Assembly: GCF_003660455.1 (NCBI RefSeq)
Contig: NZ_QZVR01000005.1
Coordinates: 1 to 64,000 of the forward strand
Reading direction: 5' to 3'
Source of the DNA: Nocardioides ferulae
GTDB lineage: Bacteria > Actinomycetota > Actinomycetes > Propionibacteriales > Nocardioidaceae
DNA length: 64,000 nucleotides
A program made the position numbers and the translations under genes. The notes under the pieces were generated by a model. The model made no database searches. It saw only the letters and a program-made list of their open reading frames with translations, and was not told where the DNA came from. Each line of letters begins with the position of its first letter. Position 1 is the stretch's first letter. This document shows, piece after piece, positions 16,603 through 27,388 of the stretch.

Positions 16603-19373
16603 CAGCCCTCACTCTCGCCTGTCGTGTCGGGCGCGGTCGGGTCGATTGTTGCATCCGCCTCCACATCAGACGATCCGGAAGCGTCAGCGTCCACCTCGTC
16701 GGCGGCCTGGACCACCGGGTCGGTGGCGACCGCCTCGGCGACCTCGGACGCCGCCTCGGCGCTGGCCTCCTCGACCTCCTGCTCCACCTGTGCCTCGACC
16801 GAGCGGGCCACGACGGCCACCGCGTCGCCCGCCTTCGGGGTCACGAACTTCACGCCCTGGGTGGAGCGACCGGTCGGCCGGAAGTCGTCGTTGATCGGGC
16901 TGCGTACGACCTGTCCGCCCTGCGTGATGGACAGGATCTCGTCACCGTCCTCGACGATGAACGCGCCGACCAGGTGGCCGCGCTCCTCGTTGGCCAGCGT
17001 CATCGCCTTCACCCCGAGACCGCCGCGGCCGGTGATGCGGTACTCGCTGATGCGCGTGCGCTTGGCGAAGCCGCCGTCGGTGATCGAGAAGACGTACTTC
17101 GGCTTCACCTCCGCGACCTGCTCGCTGGTCGCCTCGACGTCGGCGGAGTCGGCGCTCTCCTCGGCCAGTCCGGCCGCCGCCTCCGCGGCGACCTGCGTGG
17201 CGCGGATGACCGACATCGACAGCACCGAGTCGTCGCTGCTCTTGAACTTCATGCCGGTGACGCCCGAGGTGGCCCGACCCATCGGCCGCAGCTGGGCGTC
17301 GTCGGCGCGGAACCGGATCGCCTGGCCCTTGCGCGAGACCAGCAGGATGTCGTCCTCGGCGGAGACCAGCTCGGCGCCGATCAGCTCGTCGTCGTCCTCG
17401 CGGAAGTTGATCGCGATCACGCCGGCCTGCCGCGGGCTGTTGTAGTCGGCGAGCCGGGTCTTCTTCACCAGACCGCTGCGGGTGGCGAGCACCAGGTAGG
17501 GCGCCTGGTCGTAGTCGCGGATCGCGAGCACCTGGGCGATCTGCTCGTCGGGCTGGAAGCTGAGCAGCCCGGCGACGTGCCCGCCCTTCGCGTCCCGCTG
17601 GGCCTCGGGGAGGTTGTAGGCCTTGGTGCGGTAGACGCGTCCGGCGCTGGTGAAGAACAGCAGCCAGTGGTGGTTGGTGGTCGCGATGAAGTGCTCGACG
17701 ACGTCGTCGCCGCGCAACGTCGCGCCACGCACGCCCTTGCCGCCGCGCTTCTGGGTGCGGTACTGGTCGGCGCGGGTGCGCTTGGCGTAGCCGCCGCGGG
17801 TGATCGACACGACGAGGTCCTCGTCGGGGATCAGGTCCTCCATCGACAGGTCGCCGTCGGCGGCGATGATCTGAGTACGCCGCTCGTTGCCGTACTTCTC
17901 GACGATCTCGCGCAGCTCCTCGGCCACGATCCGCCGCTGCCGGGTGACGTTGGCCAGGATGTCCTCGAGGTCGGCGATCGTGCGCTCGATCTCGGCCAGC
18001 TCGTCGATGATCTTCTGACGCTCCAGCGCGGCCAGGCGGCGCAGCTGGAGGTTCAGGATCGCCATCGCCTGGATCTCGTCGATCGCCAGCAGCGCGATCA
18101 GCCCGTCCCGGGCGTCGTCGACCTCCGGGGAGCGGCGGATCAGCGCGATCACCTCGTCGAGGAGGTCCAGCGCCTTCACCAGGCCGCGCAGGATGTGGGC
18201 CCGCTCCTGGGCCTCGCGCAGGAGGTACTCGGTGCGCCGGCGGATCACGTCGACCTGGTGGGTGACCCAGTTGCTGATGAACTGGTCGATGCTCAGCGTG
18301 CGGGGGACCCCGTCGACCAGCGCCAGCATGTTCGCGCTGAAGTTGGTCTGCAGCTCGGTGTGCTTGAGCAGGTTGTTCAGCACCACCCGCGCCACCGCGT
18401 CGCGCTTGAGCACGATCACCAGCCGCTGGCCGGTGCGGTCGGAGGTGTCGTCGCGGACGTCCGAGATGCCCTGCACCTTGCCGGAGTCGGCCAGCTCGGC
18501 GATCTTCAGCGCGAGGTTGTCGGGGTTGACCATGTAGGGCAGCTCGGTGATCACCAGGCAGGTGCGGCCGCGCGCGTCCTCGTCGACCTCGATCACCGCC
18601 CGCTGGGTGATCGACCCGCGACCGGTGCGGTAGGCCTGCTCGATGCCCTGGTGGCCGACGATCAGGGCCCCGTTGGGGAAGTCGGGGCCCTTGATCCGCT
18701 CGATGAGGGCGTCCTGGAGCTCCTCGCGCGTGGCGTCGGGGTGCTCGAGCGACCAGATCGCGCCGTCGGCGACCTCGCGCAGGTTGTGCGGCGGAATGTT
18801 GGTGGCCATGCCGACCGCGATGCCGGCCGAGCCGTTCACGAGCAGGTTCGGGATGCGCGAGGGGAGGACGATCGGCTCCTGGGACCGACCGTCGTAGTTC
18901 GGCTGGAAGTCGACGGTGTCCTTGTCGATGTCGCGGACCATCTCCATGGCCAGCGGCGCCATCCGGCACTCGGTGTAACGCATGGCCGCGGCGGAGTCGT
19001 TGCCCGGCGAGCCGAAGTTGCCCTGCCCCTGGATCATCGGCGCCCGCATCACCCAGGGCTGGGCGAGCCGCACCAAGGTGTCGTAGATGGCGGTGTCGCC
19101 GTGGGGGTGGTACTGACCCATCACGTCGCCGACCACGCGCGAGCACTTGGAGAAGCCGCGGTCGGGGCGGTAGCCGCCGTCGAACATCGCGTAGAGCACC
19201 CGCCGGTGCACCGGCTTCAAGCCGTCGCGGACGTCGGGCAGCGCACGGCCGACGATGACCGCCATCGCGTAGTCGATGTAGGCCCGCTGCATGGAGGTCT
19301 GCAGCTCGACCGGCTCGATCCGGCCGCCGGGGCCGGAGGTGGGAGCGCCGCCGTCGGTGGGCGTCTCGGTCAC
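16602..19373 (-). CDS. gyrA: DNA gyrase subunit A
   Basis: The breakage-reunion subunit of gyrase, 923 residues. The catalytic tyrosine is Y133 in MRYTECRM. The quinolone-resistance region reads [17 protein letters not shown], with T94 at the position of E. coli S83 and D98 at that of D87. The GyrA-box-like element QRGGKGVRG and repeated C-terminal beta-pinwheel blades follow. The C-terminus ends in a long acidic Ala/Glu/Asp tail of about 80 residues. It lies 83 bp downstream of gyrB in the same direction. Confidence 0.98.
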   Translation of the reverse strand: MTETPTDGGAPTSGPGGRIEPVELQTSMQRAYIDYAMAVIVGRALPDVRDGLKPVHRRVLYAMFDGGYRPDRGFSKCSRVVGDVMGQYHPHGDTAIYDTLVRLAQPWVMRAPMIQGQGNFGSPGNDSAAAMRYTECRMAPLAMEMVRDIDKDTVDFQPNYDGRSQEPIVLPSRIPNLLVNGSAGIAVGMATNIPPHNLREVADGAIWSLEHPDATREELQDALIERIKGPDFPNGALIVGHQGIEQAYRTGRGSITQRAVIEVDEDARGRTCLVITELPYMVNPDNLALKIAELADSGKVQGISDVRDDTSDRTGQRLVIVLKRDAVARVVLNNLLKHTELQTNFSANMLALVDGVPRTLSIDQFISNWVTHQVDVIRRRTEYLLREAQERAHILRGLVKALDLLDEVIALIRRSPEVDDARDGLIALLAIDEIQAMAILNLQLRRLAALERQKIIDELAEIERTIADLEDILANVTRQRRIVAEELREIVEKYGNERRTQIIAADGDLSMEDLIPDEDLVVSITRGGYAKRTRADQYRTQKRGGKGVRGATLRGDDVVEHFIATTNHHWLLFFTSAGRVYRTKAYNLPEAQRDAKGGHVAGLLSFQPDEQIAQVLAIRDYDQAPYLVLATRSGLVKKTRLADYNSPRQAGVIAINFREDDDELIGAELVSAEDDILLVSRKGQAIRFRADDAQLRPMGRATSGVTGMKFKSSDDSVLSMSVIRATQVAAEAAAGLAEESADSADVEATSEQVAEVKPKYVFSITDGGFAKRTRISEYRITGRGGLGVKAMTLANEERGHLVGAFIVEDGDEILSITQGGQVVRSPINDDFRPTGRSTQGVKFVTPKAGDAVAVVARSVEAQVEQEVEEASAEAASEVAEAVATDPVVQAADEVDADASGSSDVEADATIDPTAPDTTGESEG

Positions 19374-19456
19374 GATTGCTCTCTCTCGTCTGTTCTGCCG
19401 GTGTCTAGCGTTCTGCCTGGATGGGGCGACCGCGTGCTGAGGACCGCCTCAGCCGG

Positions 19457-21577
19457 CTAGATGTCCAGGAACCGGACGTCCTTGGCGTTGCGCTGGATGA
19501 ACGAGCGCCGCTGCTCGACGTCCTCGCCCATCAGGATCGAGAAGATCTCGTCGGCGTGGGCGGCGTCGTCGAGCGTGACCTGCAGCATCAGCCGCTGGTC
19601 GGGGTCCATCGTGGTCTCCCACAGCTCCTTGGCGTTCATCTCGCCCAGACCCTTGTAGCGTTGGACCGGGTTCTCCTTGGGCAGCTTCTTGCCGGCCGCG
19701 AGCCCGTCGGCCATCAGCGCGTCGCGCTCGGCGTCGGAGTAGACGAACTCGTGCTCGTGCGGCTTGTTCCAGCGCAGCCGGTACAGCGGCGGCTGGGCCA
19801 TGTAGACGTGACCGTGCTCGATCAGCGGCCGCATGAACCGGAACAGCAGGGTCAGCAGCAGCGTGTTGATGTGGTGGCCGTCGACGTCGGCGTCGGCCAT
19901 CAGCACCACCTTGTGGTAGCGCAGCTTGTCGAGGGTGAACTCGTCCTGGATGCCGGTGCCGAGCGCCGAGATGATGGCCTGCACCTCGGCGTTGCCGAGG
20001 ACCTTGTCGATGCGCGCCTTCTCGACGTTGAGGATCTTGCCGCGGATCGGCAGGATCGCCTGGATGCGCGGGTCGCGGCCCTGCCGCGCCGAGCCGCCCG
20101 CCGAGTCGCCCTCGACGATGAAGACCTCGCACTCGGCAGGGTTGGTCGACTGGCAGTCCGACAGCTTGCCGGGCAGCCCGCCGCCGCCCAGCAGGCCCTT
20201 GCGGTTGCGGGCCAGGTCGCGCGCCTTGCGAGCCGCGATGCGTGCCGACGCCGCCGCCTGCGCCTTGCGCACGATGTCGCGCCCCTCGGCGGGGTTCTGC
20301 TCGAACCAGGCGCCGAGCTGGTCGTTGACCACCCGCTGCACGAAGCCCTTGGCCTCGGTGTTGCCGAGCTTGGTCTTGGTCTGACCCTCGAACTGCGGCT
20401 CGCCCATCTTGATCGAGATGATCGCGGTCAGGCCCTCGCGGATGTCGTCGCCCTTGACCCGGTCCTCGGGCTTCTTGATCAGGCCCCACTCCTCGCCCCA
20501 GTTGTTGACCAGGGAGGTGAGCGCCGCGCGGAAGCCCTCCTCGTGGGTGCCGCCCTCGTGGGTGTTGATCGTGTTGGCGAAGGTGTGCACCGACTCGGAG
20601 AAGGTCGTGTTCCACTGCATCGCGACCTCGAGGCTCATGTGGTTCTCGACGCCGGCCGGCGTCTCGGCCTCGAACGAGATCACGGTCGGGTTCGCCGCCT
20701 GCTTGCGGCGGTTGAGGTGCTCGACGTAGTCGACCAGGCCGCGGTCGTACTTGAACACCTGCTCCAGGCCGCCGCCCTGCGCCCGCCGGATGGCGTCCTC
20801 GCCGGTGCTGTCGACCTCGGCCGCGACCGTGTCGTCCTCGACCGCGTCGGCGATGTCGTCGGCCTGCGGCCGCTCGTCGCGGACCACGATCTCGAGACCC
20901 TTGTTGAGGAAGGCCATCTCGCGGATCCGGCTCGTGATCGTCTCGAGCGAGTAGGTGGTGGTCTCGAAGATCTCGGGCGAGGCCCAGTAGGTCACGGTGG
21001 TGCCGGTGCGCTCGCCGGGCTCCATCGGCCGCACCTGCTCGAGGTCGCCGTCGGGCACGCCGAGGCTGAAGCTCTGCCGCCACAGGTGACCGCGGTTGCG
21101 CACCTCGACGATCAGGTGGGTCGACAGCGCGTTGACCACCGAGACGCCCACGCCGTGCAGACCGCCGGAGACCTTGTAGCCGCCGCCGCCGAACTTGCCG
21201 CCGGCGTGCAGCATGGTCAGCGCCATGGTCACCGCCGGCATGTCCTGACCGGGCGCGGTGTCGGTCGGGATGCCGCGACCGTTGTCCTCGACGCTGATCG
21301 CGCCGTCCTCGGTGAGCCGCACCACGATGCGATCGCAGTGTCCGGCGAGGGCCTCGTCGACGGCGTTGTCGACGATCTCCCAGATCAGGTGGTGCAGACC
21401 GCGCTCGCCGGTCGAGCCGATGTACATGCCGGGTCGCTTGCGGACCGCCTCGAGGCCCTCGAGCACCTGGATGGCGGAGGCGTCGTACTCGACGGAGACC
21501 TCCGCCGCCGACTCCGGGGGCACTGCCGCCTCGTCGTCTGGCCGGTCGACCGCCTGGGCGTCCTGGGGCTCGGTCAC
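19457..21577 (-). CDS. gyrB: DNA gyrase subunit B
   Basis: The ATPase subunit of gyrase, about 706 residues. The GHKL domain carries [18 protein letters not shown] and [16 protein letters not shown]. The TOPRIM domain carries [20 protein letters not shown] and [10 protein letters not shown]. The C-terminus is [18 protein letters not shown]. Start chosen: GTG at 21577 ([10 protein letters not shown]) with AAGAGG upstream; the frame stays open to 21952, but that extension is compositionally non-coding and unlike GyrB. An acidic insert ([13 protein letters not shown] and following) of roughly 30 residues lies in the transducer region. Confidence 0.97.
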   Translation of the reverse strand: MTEPQDAQAVDRPDDEAAVPPESAAEVSVEYDASAIQVLEGLEAVRKRPGMYIGSTGERGLHHLIWEIVDNAVDEALAGHCDRIVVRLTEDGAISVEDNGRGIPTDTAPGQDMPAVTMALTMLHAGGKFGGGGYKVSGGLHGVGVSVVNALSTHLIVEVRNRGHLWRQSFSLGVPDGDLEQVRPMEPGERTGTTVTYWASPEIFETTTYSLETITSRIREMAFLNKGLEIVVRDERPQADDIADAVEDDTVAAEVDSTGEDAIRRAQGGGLEQVFKYDRGLVDYVEHLNRRKQAANPTVISFEAETPAGVENHMSLEVAMQWNTTFSESVHTFANTINTHEGGTHEEGFRAALTSLVNNWGEEWGLIKKPEDRVKGDDIREGLTAIISIKMGEPQFEGQTKTKLGNTEAKGFVQRVVNDQLGAWFEQNPAEGRDIVRKAQAAASARIAARKARDLARNRKGLLGGGGLPGKLSDCQSTNPAECEVFIVEGDSAGGSARQGRDPRIQAILPIRGKILNVEKARIDKVLGNAEVQAIISALGTGIQDEFTLDKLRYHKVVLMADADVDGHHINTLLLTLLFRFMRPLIEHGHVYMAQPPLYRLRWNKPHEHEFVYSDAERDALMADGLAAGKKLPKENPVQRYKGLGEMNAKELWETTMDPDQRLMLQVTLDDAAHADEIFSILMGEDVEQRRSFIQRNAKDVRFLDI

Positions 21578-21891
21578 ACACACCTCTTCGCGACGGGCCG
21601 CCCTGGGCGGCGCGGACAGCCCGGACCGGAGGGAGCCCGGACCGGCAGACACGACACGGGCCGCCGCGACGAGGAGCCGGCGACCCGAGGGCCAGCATAC
21701 CGGCCGCACGGGCCGCAGACACGTTCTGCCGGCCGTGGAGGGGGGTGTCTGTGGAGGAGAAGTCGCCGGGAGCGCCCTTCGCAGCCGGTTCAGAGCGACG
21801 ACCAGGGGGTCGGATGGGTCCCCATACGACGGCCGGTCCGCCACCACGGCAGATCCGGCGACCGGATGCCGACCTCGCCCGCCGAAGCCCG
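21578..21891. other. gyrB upstream region, no gene
   Basis: A 314-bp gap between dciA and gyrB. It holds a near-perfect palindrome, GCCGCCC-T-GGGCGGC (21597-21611), about 20 bp upstream of the gyrB start, which may act on the leader transcript. The gyrB promoter should lie here but cannot be pinpointed. No convincing small gene was seen. Confidence 0.5.
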
Positions 21892-22470
21892 TCAGCCGTA
21901 GGTGTCGCGAGGTCCGCGCCCGTCGCGCACCGATCGAGGGCCCTTCTTCCACGTGGGCAGGTGCGGGCCGACGACGTCGAGTGCGGTGACCGCGCCCGCG
22001 CCCAGCTCGTCGTTGAGACGGCGTACGACGGTCGGCGCCAGCAGGCGCAGCTGGGTCGCCCAGGCGGTGGAGTCGGTGCGCACGACCAGCCGACCGTCGG
22101 CGAACGACTCGGGCGTCGAGTGCTCGGCCACCTCCGGACCGACTAACGCGTCCCAGCGGGCGAAGACGCCGTGCACCTTGAGGTCCAGCGCCCAGCCACG
22201 CTCGGCCACGAGCCGTCCGAGCGTGGCGTCGACCAGCTGCGGATCCCGGTCGTCGGGGTGCGATCCGGTGACCCTGCCGCTCTGCTCGCGACTCTCGGTC
22301 CGGCGCCGGCGCCGGGCCGGACGGCCACCGATGCGCGCGGTGGCCCTGGTCAGCGCCCGGGCCAGATCCAAGCCGTCGTCGGCGTGGGGGGGCTCGGCAT
22401 CTCCCGGGTCCGGTGCCGGCTCGGCACCGGAAGCAGGGAGGGGGAGCGGGGGCTCGCCGTCAGGGTTCAC
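21892..22470 (-). CDS. DciA-like DUF721 protein
   Basis: A 192-residue protein. The C-terminal DUF721 domain (about 80-175) has [40 protein letters not shown] and [20 protein letters not shown]. This is the family of DciA, a replicative-helicase operator in bacteria lacking DnaC/DnaI. The N-terminal part is low-complexity and Pro/Arg-rich. The ATG at 22470 overlaps the recF stop by about 11 bases, so the pair is coupled. It is homologous in position to Rv0004. Confidence 0.9.
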   Translation of the reverse strand: MNPDGEPPLPLPASGAEPAPDPGDAEPPHADDGLDLARALTRATARIGGRPARRRRRTESREQSGRVTGSHPDDRDPQLVDATLGRLVAERGWALDLKVHGVFARWDALVGPEVAEHSTPESFADGRLVVRTDSTAWATQLRLLAPTVVRRLNDELGAGAVTALDVVGPHLPTWKKGPRSVRDGRGPRDTYG

Positions 22471-23626
22471 GGACCACCTCGCCGCCCCCGACCCGGAACC
22501 TGGAGCCGGCCAGGACCGCCGGGACGTCCTCGGGCACGGCCGCGGTGACCAGCACCTGCTCGGCGTCGGCCACGAGGGCGGCCAGCTGGTCGCGGCGCTC
22601 GCCGTCCAGCTCGGCGAAGACGTCGTCGAGGATCAGGATCGGGTCGTCGCCGTCGGCACGGAGGAGGTCGTAGGACGCGAGGCGCAGCGCCAGGGCGAAG
22701 GACCACGACTCGCCGTGCGAGGCGTACCCCTTCACCGGCAGCCGCGGGGAGTCGGGCCCACCGCCGAGGGTCAGCACCAACTCGTCGCGGTGCGGCCCGA
22801 CGAGCGAGACCCCCCGGTCGAGCTCGTCACCGCGCCTGCGCTCGACCTCGGCGAGCAGGGCCCGACGCAGCTCCTCGGCGTCGGCCTCGGCCATCAGCTC
22901 ACCGGGCAGGTCGAAGGAGGGGCGGTAGACGATCTCGGCGTCCTCGCGGGTCGCGCCGCGCGCCACGGTCTCGTAGGCCTTGCCGACGTAGGGGGCCAGT
23001 GCGTCCACCAGCGCGAGCCGCTGCGCCAGCAGCTCGCCGCCGGTGCGCGCCAGGTGGTCGTCCCAGACCTCCAGGGTGGCCAGCGCCCCCTCCCGGGAGG
23101 AGCTGCCTCGACGGGCGGCCCCCGCGGTCTTCAGCAGCGAGTTGCGCTGCCGCAGCACCCGGTCGTAGTCGGCGCGTACGCCGGCGATCCGGGGCGCGCG
23201 GAGCACGAGCAGGTCGTCGAGGAACCGGCGACGGTCCGAGGGGTCGCCCTTGACCAGTGCGAGGTCCTCGGGGGAGAAGAGCACGGTGCGCACCAGCCCG
23301 ACCAGCTCGCGGGCGCGCGGCAGGGGTGACTTGTTGACGCGGGCGCGGTTCGAGCGCCCGGGGTTGACCTCGACCTCGAGGACCGCGGTCCGCCCGTCCC
23401 GCACGACGGCCGCCCGGACCACCGCCTGCTCGGCGCCGGCACGCACCAGCGCCGCGTCACCCGCCACCCGGTGCGACGCCAGGCGCGAGAGGTAGTCGAC
23501 CGCCTCCACCAGGTTGGTCTTGCCCTGGCCGTTGCGGCCGACGAACGCGGTCACACCGGGCTCGAGGGCGACGTCGACACCCGCGTAGGAGCGGAAGTCG
23601 TGCAGGGTCAGGTGAGCGACGTACAT
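22460..23626 (-). CDS. recF: DNA replication and repair protein RecF
   Basis: A 388-residue SMC-like ATPase that loads RecA at gaps. Walker [10 protein letters not shown] is at 30-38. The signature region contains the [21 protein letters not shown] element (here [18 protein letters not shown]), and Walker B is [15 protein letters not shown]. Start: ATG at 23626 ([16 protein letters not shown]), the family's conserved beginning; the frame is open further upstream but runs into gnd sequence. It lies between gnd and dciA on the minus strand. Confidence 0.97.
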   Translation of the reverse strand: MYVAHLTLHDFRSYAGVDVALEPGVTAFVGRNGQGKTNLVEAVDYLSRLASHRVAGDAALVRAGAEQAVVRAAVVRDGRTAVLEVEVNPGRSNRARVNKSPLPRARELVGLVRTVLFSPEDLALVKGDPSDRRRFLDDLLVLRAPRIAGVRADYDRVLRQRNSLLKTAGAARRGSSSREGALATLEVWDDHLARTGGELLAQRLALVDALAPYVGKAYETVARGATREDAEIVYRPSFDLPGELMAEADAEELRRALLAEVERRRGDELDRGVSLVGPHRDELVLTLGGGPDSPRLPVKGYASHGESWSFALALRLASYDLLRADGDDPILILDDVFAELDGERRDQLAALVADAEQVLVTAAVPEDVPAVLAGSRFRVGGGEVVREP

Positions 23627-23636
23627 GGCACGACCG

Positions 23637-24605
23637 CTACTCCTGCGGTGGACGGGCCGGCTGCTCCGCCGGCTCGGCGGGCCGCTCGCCGGCGCCCTCC
23701 ACGGGGTTGACGTCACCGCCGACGGGTGGTGCCGTCCGCACGGCGTGGCCGCCGAACTGGTTGCGCATCGCGGCGATGGCCTTCATCGCGGGGCTCTCGT
23801 CCTGGCGGGAGGCGAATCGGGCGAACAGCGAGGACGCGATCACGTTGAGGGGGACGGCGTTGTCGATGGCGGCCTCGACGGTCCAGCGGCCCTCACCGGA
23901 GTCCTCGGCGTAGCCGGCGACCTGGTCGAGGTGCTGGTCGTCGCGCAGGGCCGCCACCAGCAGGTCGAGCAGCCAGGAGCGGATCACGGTGCCCTCGCGC
24001 CAGGAGTCGAAGACGTCGACGACGTTGTCGACCAGGTCGACCTTCTCGAGCAGCTCGAACCCCTCGGCGTAGGCCTGCATGATCGCGTACTCGATGCCGT
24101 TGTGGACCATCTTGGCGAAGTGGCCGGCTCCGGGGCGGGTGCCGGCGTGCACGAAGCCGGACTCGCCGGCGGGCTTGAGGGCGTCGAGCGCCGGCTGCAC
24201 CACGGCGACGGCATCCGCGGGGCCGCCGCACATCAACGCGTAGCCGTTCTTCAGGCCCCAGACGCCGCCGGAGACGCCGCAGTCGACGAATCCGATCCCG
24301 CGGGCTCCGAGCAGCTCGGCGTGCACCTCGTCGTCGGTCCACCGGGAGTTGCCTCCGTCGACCACGACGTCACCCTCGGCCAGCAGGTCGCAGAGCTCGC
24401 GGATCACCGCTCGCGTCGGTTCGCCGGACGGGACCATCACCCAGACCGCGCGCGGACTCGGCAGTCGCTCGACCAGCTCGGCGAGCGAGGAGACGTCGGC
24501 GACGTCCTGGTTGCGGTCGTAGCCGACGACGGTGTGCCCCGCCTCGCGCAGGCGGGTGCGCATGTTCCCGCCCATCTTGCCGAGTCCGACCAGCCCGATC
24601 TGCAT
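23637..24605 (-). CDS. gnd: 6-phosphogluconate dehydrogenase, decarboxylating (short GndA type)
   Basis: A 322-residue oxidative pentose-phosphate enzyme converting 6-phosphogluconate to ribulose 5-phosphate. The N-terminal Rossmann motif is [12 protein letters not shown]. The catalytic regions are [32 protein letters not shown], and [20 protein letters not shown] with the active-site lysine. The short length and the C-terminal [18 protein letters not shown] mark the short type, which is often NAD-linked. ATG at 24605 has GGGAG upstream. Insertion of gnd between dnaN and recF is common in Actinobacteria. Confidence 0.95.
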   Translation of the reverse strand: MQIGLVGLGKMGGNMRTRLREAGHTVVGYDRNQDVADVSSLAELVERLPSPRAVWVMVPSGEPTRAVIRELCDLLAEGDVVVDGGNSRWTDDEVHAELLGARGIGFVDCGVSGGVWGLKNGYALMCGGPADAVAVVQPALDALKPAGESGFVHAGTRPGAGHFAKMVHNGIEYAIMQAYAEGFELLEKVDLVDNVVDVFDSWREGTVIRSWLLDLLVAALRDDQHLDQVAGYAEDSGEGRWTVEAAIDNAVPLNVIASSLFARFASRQDESPAMKAIAAMRNQFGGHAVRTAPPVGGDVNPVEGAGERPAEPAEQPARPPQE

Positions 24606-24709
24606 GCCTGCTCCCAACCTCGTCCGCGTCGTGGACCTCCACCGTAGTCAGCCGCCGGATGGGCCCGCGTCTCCTGGCGATCGGAGGGCGAGAGGCCGCC
24701 CGGTGCCGG

Positions 24710-25849
24710 TCAGCCCAGGAGCCGGCGCGGCATCAGCAGGTAGCGGAATCCGGGGTCGACCGAGGTGTCGTCGACCGATCCACTGATCACGACCGGCTTG
24801 GAGGCTTGGGTGAACGCGAGCTCGACCACGGGCTGGTCGATGGCGGTGAGGCCGTCGAGGAGGAACTGGGGGTTGAACCCGGTGGTGATGTCGTCGCCGT
24901 CGACCGAGGCCTCGATGGACTCCGAGGCCTGGGCCTCGTCGCCGGAGCCCGCGTCGAGGGTGAGCACGCCCTGGCTGAACGCGAGCTGGACCGCGGTGTT
25001 GCGCTCGGCCACGAGGGAGACGCGCTTGACCGACTCGACGAGGGCGGCCTTGTCGACGAGCGCGCGCGTCAGGTGCTCGGCGGGGAACAGGCTCCGGACC
25101 TTGGGGAACTCGCCGTCGAGGAGCCGGGTGGTGGTGCGCCGCAGGCCGCCGGGAGCGGTGCCCTCGAAGCCGATGATCCCTTCGCCCGATCCGCTGGCGG
25201 ACAGGGCGATGGTGACCTGCTCGCCGGCGGTGAGCGACTTGGCCGTGTCGGCGAGCACCTTCGCCGGGACGAGGGCGGCGATGCTCTCGTCGGGGGTGCG
25301 CGGGTCCCACTGCAGCTCGCGGTGGGAGAGCCGGAACCGGTCCGTCGCGAGCAGCGAGATCGTGGAGCCGTCGATCTCGATGCGGACGCCGGTGAGCACC
25401 GGCAGCATGTCGTCACGCCCGGCGGCCGTGACCGCCTGGGCCACCGCGTGGGCGAAGTCGTCGCTGCGCACGGTGCCGGTGGCCGCGGGCATCTGGGGCA
25501 GCGTGGGGTAGTCCTCGACCGGCATGGTCTGCAGGCTGAATCTGGCGGAGCCGCAGGTGAGCGAGACCCGGGCGCCGTCGAGGACCATCTCGACGGGCTT
25601 GGCCGGCAGGCTGCGGCAGATGTCGGCGAGGAGCCGGCCGCTGACCAGCGCCCGGCCTTCGTCGCTGACCTCGGCGTTCAGCGTGGCTCGGGCCGAGGTC
25701 TCGTAGTCGAAGCTCGAGAGGACCAGGCCCTCGTCGGAGGCGTCGATGAGCAGACCTGCCAGGACGGGAGCGCTCGGGCGGACCGGAAGGCTGCGAGCAG
25801 CCCAGGCGACGGCATCCGCGAGCACGTCGCGGTCGACGCGGAACTTCAC
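24710..25849 (-). CDS. dnaN: DNA polymerase III beta sliding clamp
   Basis: A 379-residue processivity clamp that forms a ring dimer around DNA. It has three repeated domains. Recognisable blocks are KFRVDRDVLADAVAWAARSL at the start, ALVSGRLLADICRSLPAKPV, VLTGVRIEIDGSTISLLATD, TDRFRLSHRELQW, and the C-terminal FRYLLMPRRL involved in partner binding. Start: GTG at 25849 preceded by AAGGAC; the open frame further upstream is non-coding. The gene follows a 544-bp gap with DnaA-box-like sequences. Confidence 0.97.
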   Translation of the reverse strand: MKFRVDRDVLADAVAWAARSLPVRPSAPVLAGLLIDASDEGLVLSSFDYETSARATLNAEVSDEGRALVSGRLLADICRSLPAKPVEMVLDGARVSLTCGSARFSLQTMPVEDYPTLPQMPAATGTVRSDDFAHAVAQAVTAAGRDDMLPVLTGVRIEIDGSTISLLATDRFRLSHRELQWDPRTPDESIAALVPAKVLADTAKSLTAGEQVTIALSASGSGEGIIGFEGTAPGGLRRTTTRLLDGEFPKVRSLFPAEHLTRALVDKAALVESVKRVSLVAERNTAVQLAFSQGVLTLDAGSGDEAQASESIEASVDGDDITTGFNPQFLLDGLTAIDQPVVELAFTQASKPVVISGSVDDTSVDPGFRYLLMPRRLLG

Positions 25850-26393
25850 GATGGGGTCCTTCTGCGATTCGGGGGCAGGGACGTGTCGGGCAGGTGCTGC
25901 ACACGTCTCCGGGATCGGAATCCTGCCACGCCTCGGGCTCCGGGGCATCAGGAGTGTGGTTTCGGGGTGGATCCGGGTCCGTGTTCGCCGGCCGGCGGGG
26001 CTCGGGTGGCACCCAGGGCTCGCAGGGTTATCCCCAGGTCGAGGGTCGGGAGGAAGTCCACCGAGGATCGTCCAGTGGGTAGGTCCGAGGTAGTCATAGC
26101 GTCGGTGGAAACTGTGGAGAACCTGGATCTGGCCTGCTCGCGCCGCGTGTCGGGTCGCACAGGGGCTGTGGACGGTCGATCCGAGGAATCGCCGGTGGTT
26201 GTGGAGGCGGGGTCGGCCGGTGGGCGGGCGGCGCGGTCTGTCCACAGGTGCTCCACGTCGGGGGCGAGGTGCTCCCCACCGGTTCCACAGGGGGTCGGGT
26301 ACGCCGAGCAGCCGACGACGGGGCCCGGGACCGTGTGGTCCCTGGCCCCGAAGTGGTCTGGTGCAGCGGGCGCGAGCGCGCCGTCGAGGGGGG
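25850..26393. other. Candidate origin region, dnaN side
   Basis: A 544-bp gap between dnaN and ohr with several DnaA-box-like 9-mers. These are TTATCCCCA (26028-26036), TGTGGAGAA (26113-26121, complement of TTCTCCACA) and CTGTCCACA (26238-26246), each one mismatch from TTATCCACA or TTGTCCACA. There are weaker matches near 26167 and 26281. In Streptomyces and Mycobacterium the functional origin lies between dnaA and dnaN, which favours this gap, although ohr/ohrR intervene here. Confidence 0.5.
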
Positions 26394-26810
26394 TCAGGCG
26401 ACCGTCAGCGTGACCTCGATGTTGCCGCGCGTGGCGTTGGAGTAGGGGCACACCTGGTGTGCCTGGTGGACCAGGTCGAGGGCGGTGGCGTGGTCGAGCG
26501 CGGGCAGGGCGACCTCGAGCTGCACGGCGAGACCGAAGCCGCCCCCGTCGACCGAGCCGATGGACACGTCGGCGACCACCTCGGAGTCGGTGACGTCGGC
26601 GCCGGCCTTGCCGGCGACGAGCCGCAGCGCGGAGTGGAAGCAGGCCGCGTAGCCGGCGGCGAAGAGCTGCTCGGGGTTGGTCGCGCCGCCGGGGCCGCCC
26701 AGCTCGGGCGGGGTGCGGACCTCGGTGTCGACGAAGCCGTCGGTGCTGCGGACGTGGCCGTTGCGTCCGTCGCCGGTGGCGACGGCGGAGGCGGTGTAGA
26801 GAGGTGTCAT
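26394..26810 (-). CDS. ohr: Organic hydroperoxide resistance protein (Ohr, OsmC family)
   Basis: A 138-residue thiol peroxidase that reduces organic and fatty-acid hydroperoxides. The two redox cysteines are in [12 protein letters not shown] (C57) and [12 protein letters not shown] (C121). The N-terminus [20 protein letters not shown] and the block [17 protein letters not shown] are diagnostic. The ATG at 26810 is the family start; a longer open frame overlaps the divergent promoter and is rejected. It is divergent from ohrR with a palindrome between them. Confidence 0.95.
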   Translation of the reverse strand: MTPLYTASAVATGDGRNGHVRSTDGFVDTEVRTPPELGGPGGATNPEQLFAAGYAACFHSALRLVAGKAGADVTDSEVVADVSIGSVDGGGFGLAVQLEVALPALDHATALDLVHQAHQVCPYSNATRGNIEVTLTVA

Positions 26811-26822
26811 GCACGCAATCAT

Positions 26823-26834
26823 ATTGTGCACAAT
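26823..26834. promoter_or_regulatory. Candidate OhrR operator
   Basis: ATTGTGCACAAT is a perfect 12-bp palindrome in an unusually AT-rich spot between divergent ohr and ohrR. OhrR/MarR repressors bind AT-rich palindromes of similar form overlapping the ohr promoter. Its position 13 bp from the ohr start supports repression of ohr and autoregulation. Confidence 0.7.
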
Positions 26835-26870
26835 TAAAAGAGGCAACAGATGAGTGCGTAGGCTGGAGCC

Positions 26871-27311
26871 GTGGCGCCGGAGCGATACCCCCAACTCGAG
26901 CTCGACTCGCAGCTGTGCTTCCCGCTCTATGCGGCCTCTCGCGCGGTCACCCGGCGCTACGCCGACCTGCTCGGCGAGGTGGGGCTCACCTATCCCCAGT
27001 ACCTCGCGCTGCTGGGGCTCTGGTCGGCGTCCGCGCCGCTGACCGTCGGCGAGCTGGGGGCCCGGCTGTCGCTGGACTCGGGGACCCTGACGCCGGTCCT
27101 GAAGCGGCTCGAGGGGGCGGGCTGGGTGAGCAGGAGGCGCGACCCCGAGGACGAGCGTCGGGTCCTGGTGGAGCCCACTGCTGAGGGCTGGGCGCTGCGC
27201 GAGCGAGTGGCCGACGTGCCGCAGCGACTGGTCGAGGGGATGGGGCTGGACGTGGCGGAGCTGGTCCAGCTCCGCCAGTTGCTGGACCGGCTCCGGACCG
27301 CGCTGGGCTGA
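26871..27311 (+). CDS. ohrR: MarR-family peroxide-sensing repressor OhrR
   Basis: A 146-residue winged-helix regulator. The N-terminal motif [20 protein letters not shown] holds the conserved sensing cysteine (C16). The DNA-binding region is [20 protein letters not shown] followed by the wing [19 protein letters not shown]. Oxidation of the cysteine releases the repressor from DNA in characterised OhrR proteins. GTG at 26871 has GGAG upstream. The gene is divergent from ohr. Confidence 0.92.
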   Translation: MAPERYPQLELDSQLCFPLYAASRAVTRRYADLLGEVGLTYPQYLALLGLWSASAPLTVGELGARLSLDSGTLTPVLKRLEGAGWVSRRRDPEDERRVLVEPTAEGWALRERVADVPQRLVEGMGLDVAELVQLRQLLDRLRTALG

Positions 27312-27388
27312 GCACGCTGGCCGAAGGGGCTTGCGAGCCCTCCCGGCGGTCGAGCCGGGTGGGCTCGGTGGTCGACCTGCCGAGACCC

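Noticed and set aside
16560..19460. Long open frame on the plus strand opposite gyrA, and similar long frames opposite gyrB and hsdR
   Set aside because: They arise from high GC and codon bias of the real minus-strand genes. Their translations are low-complexity and match no family.
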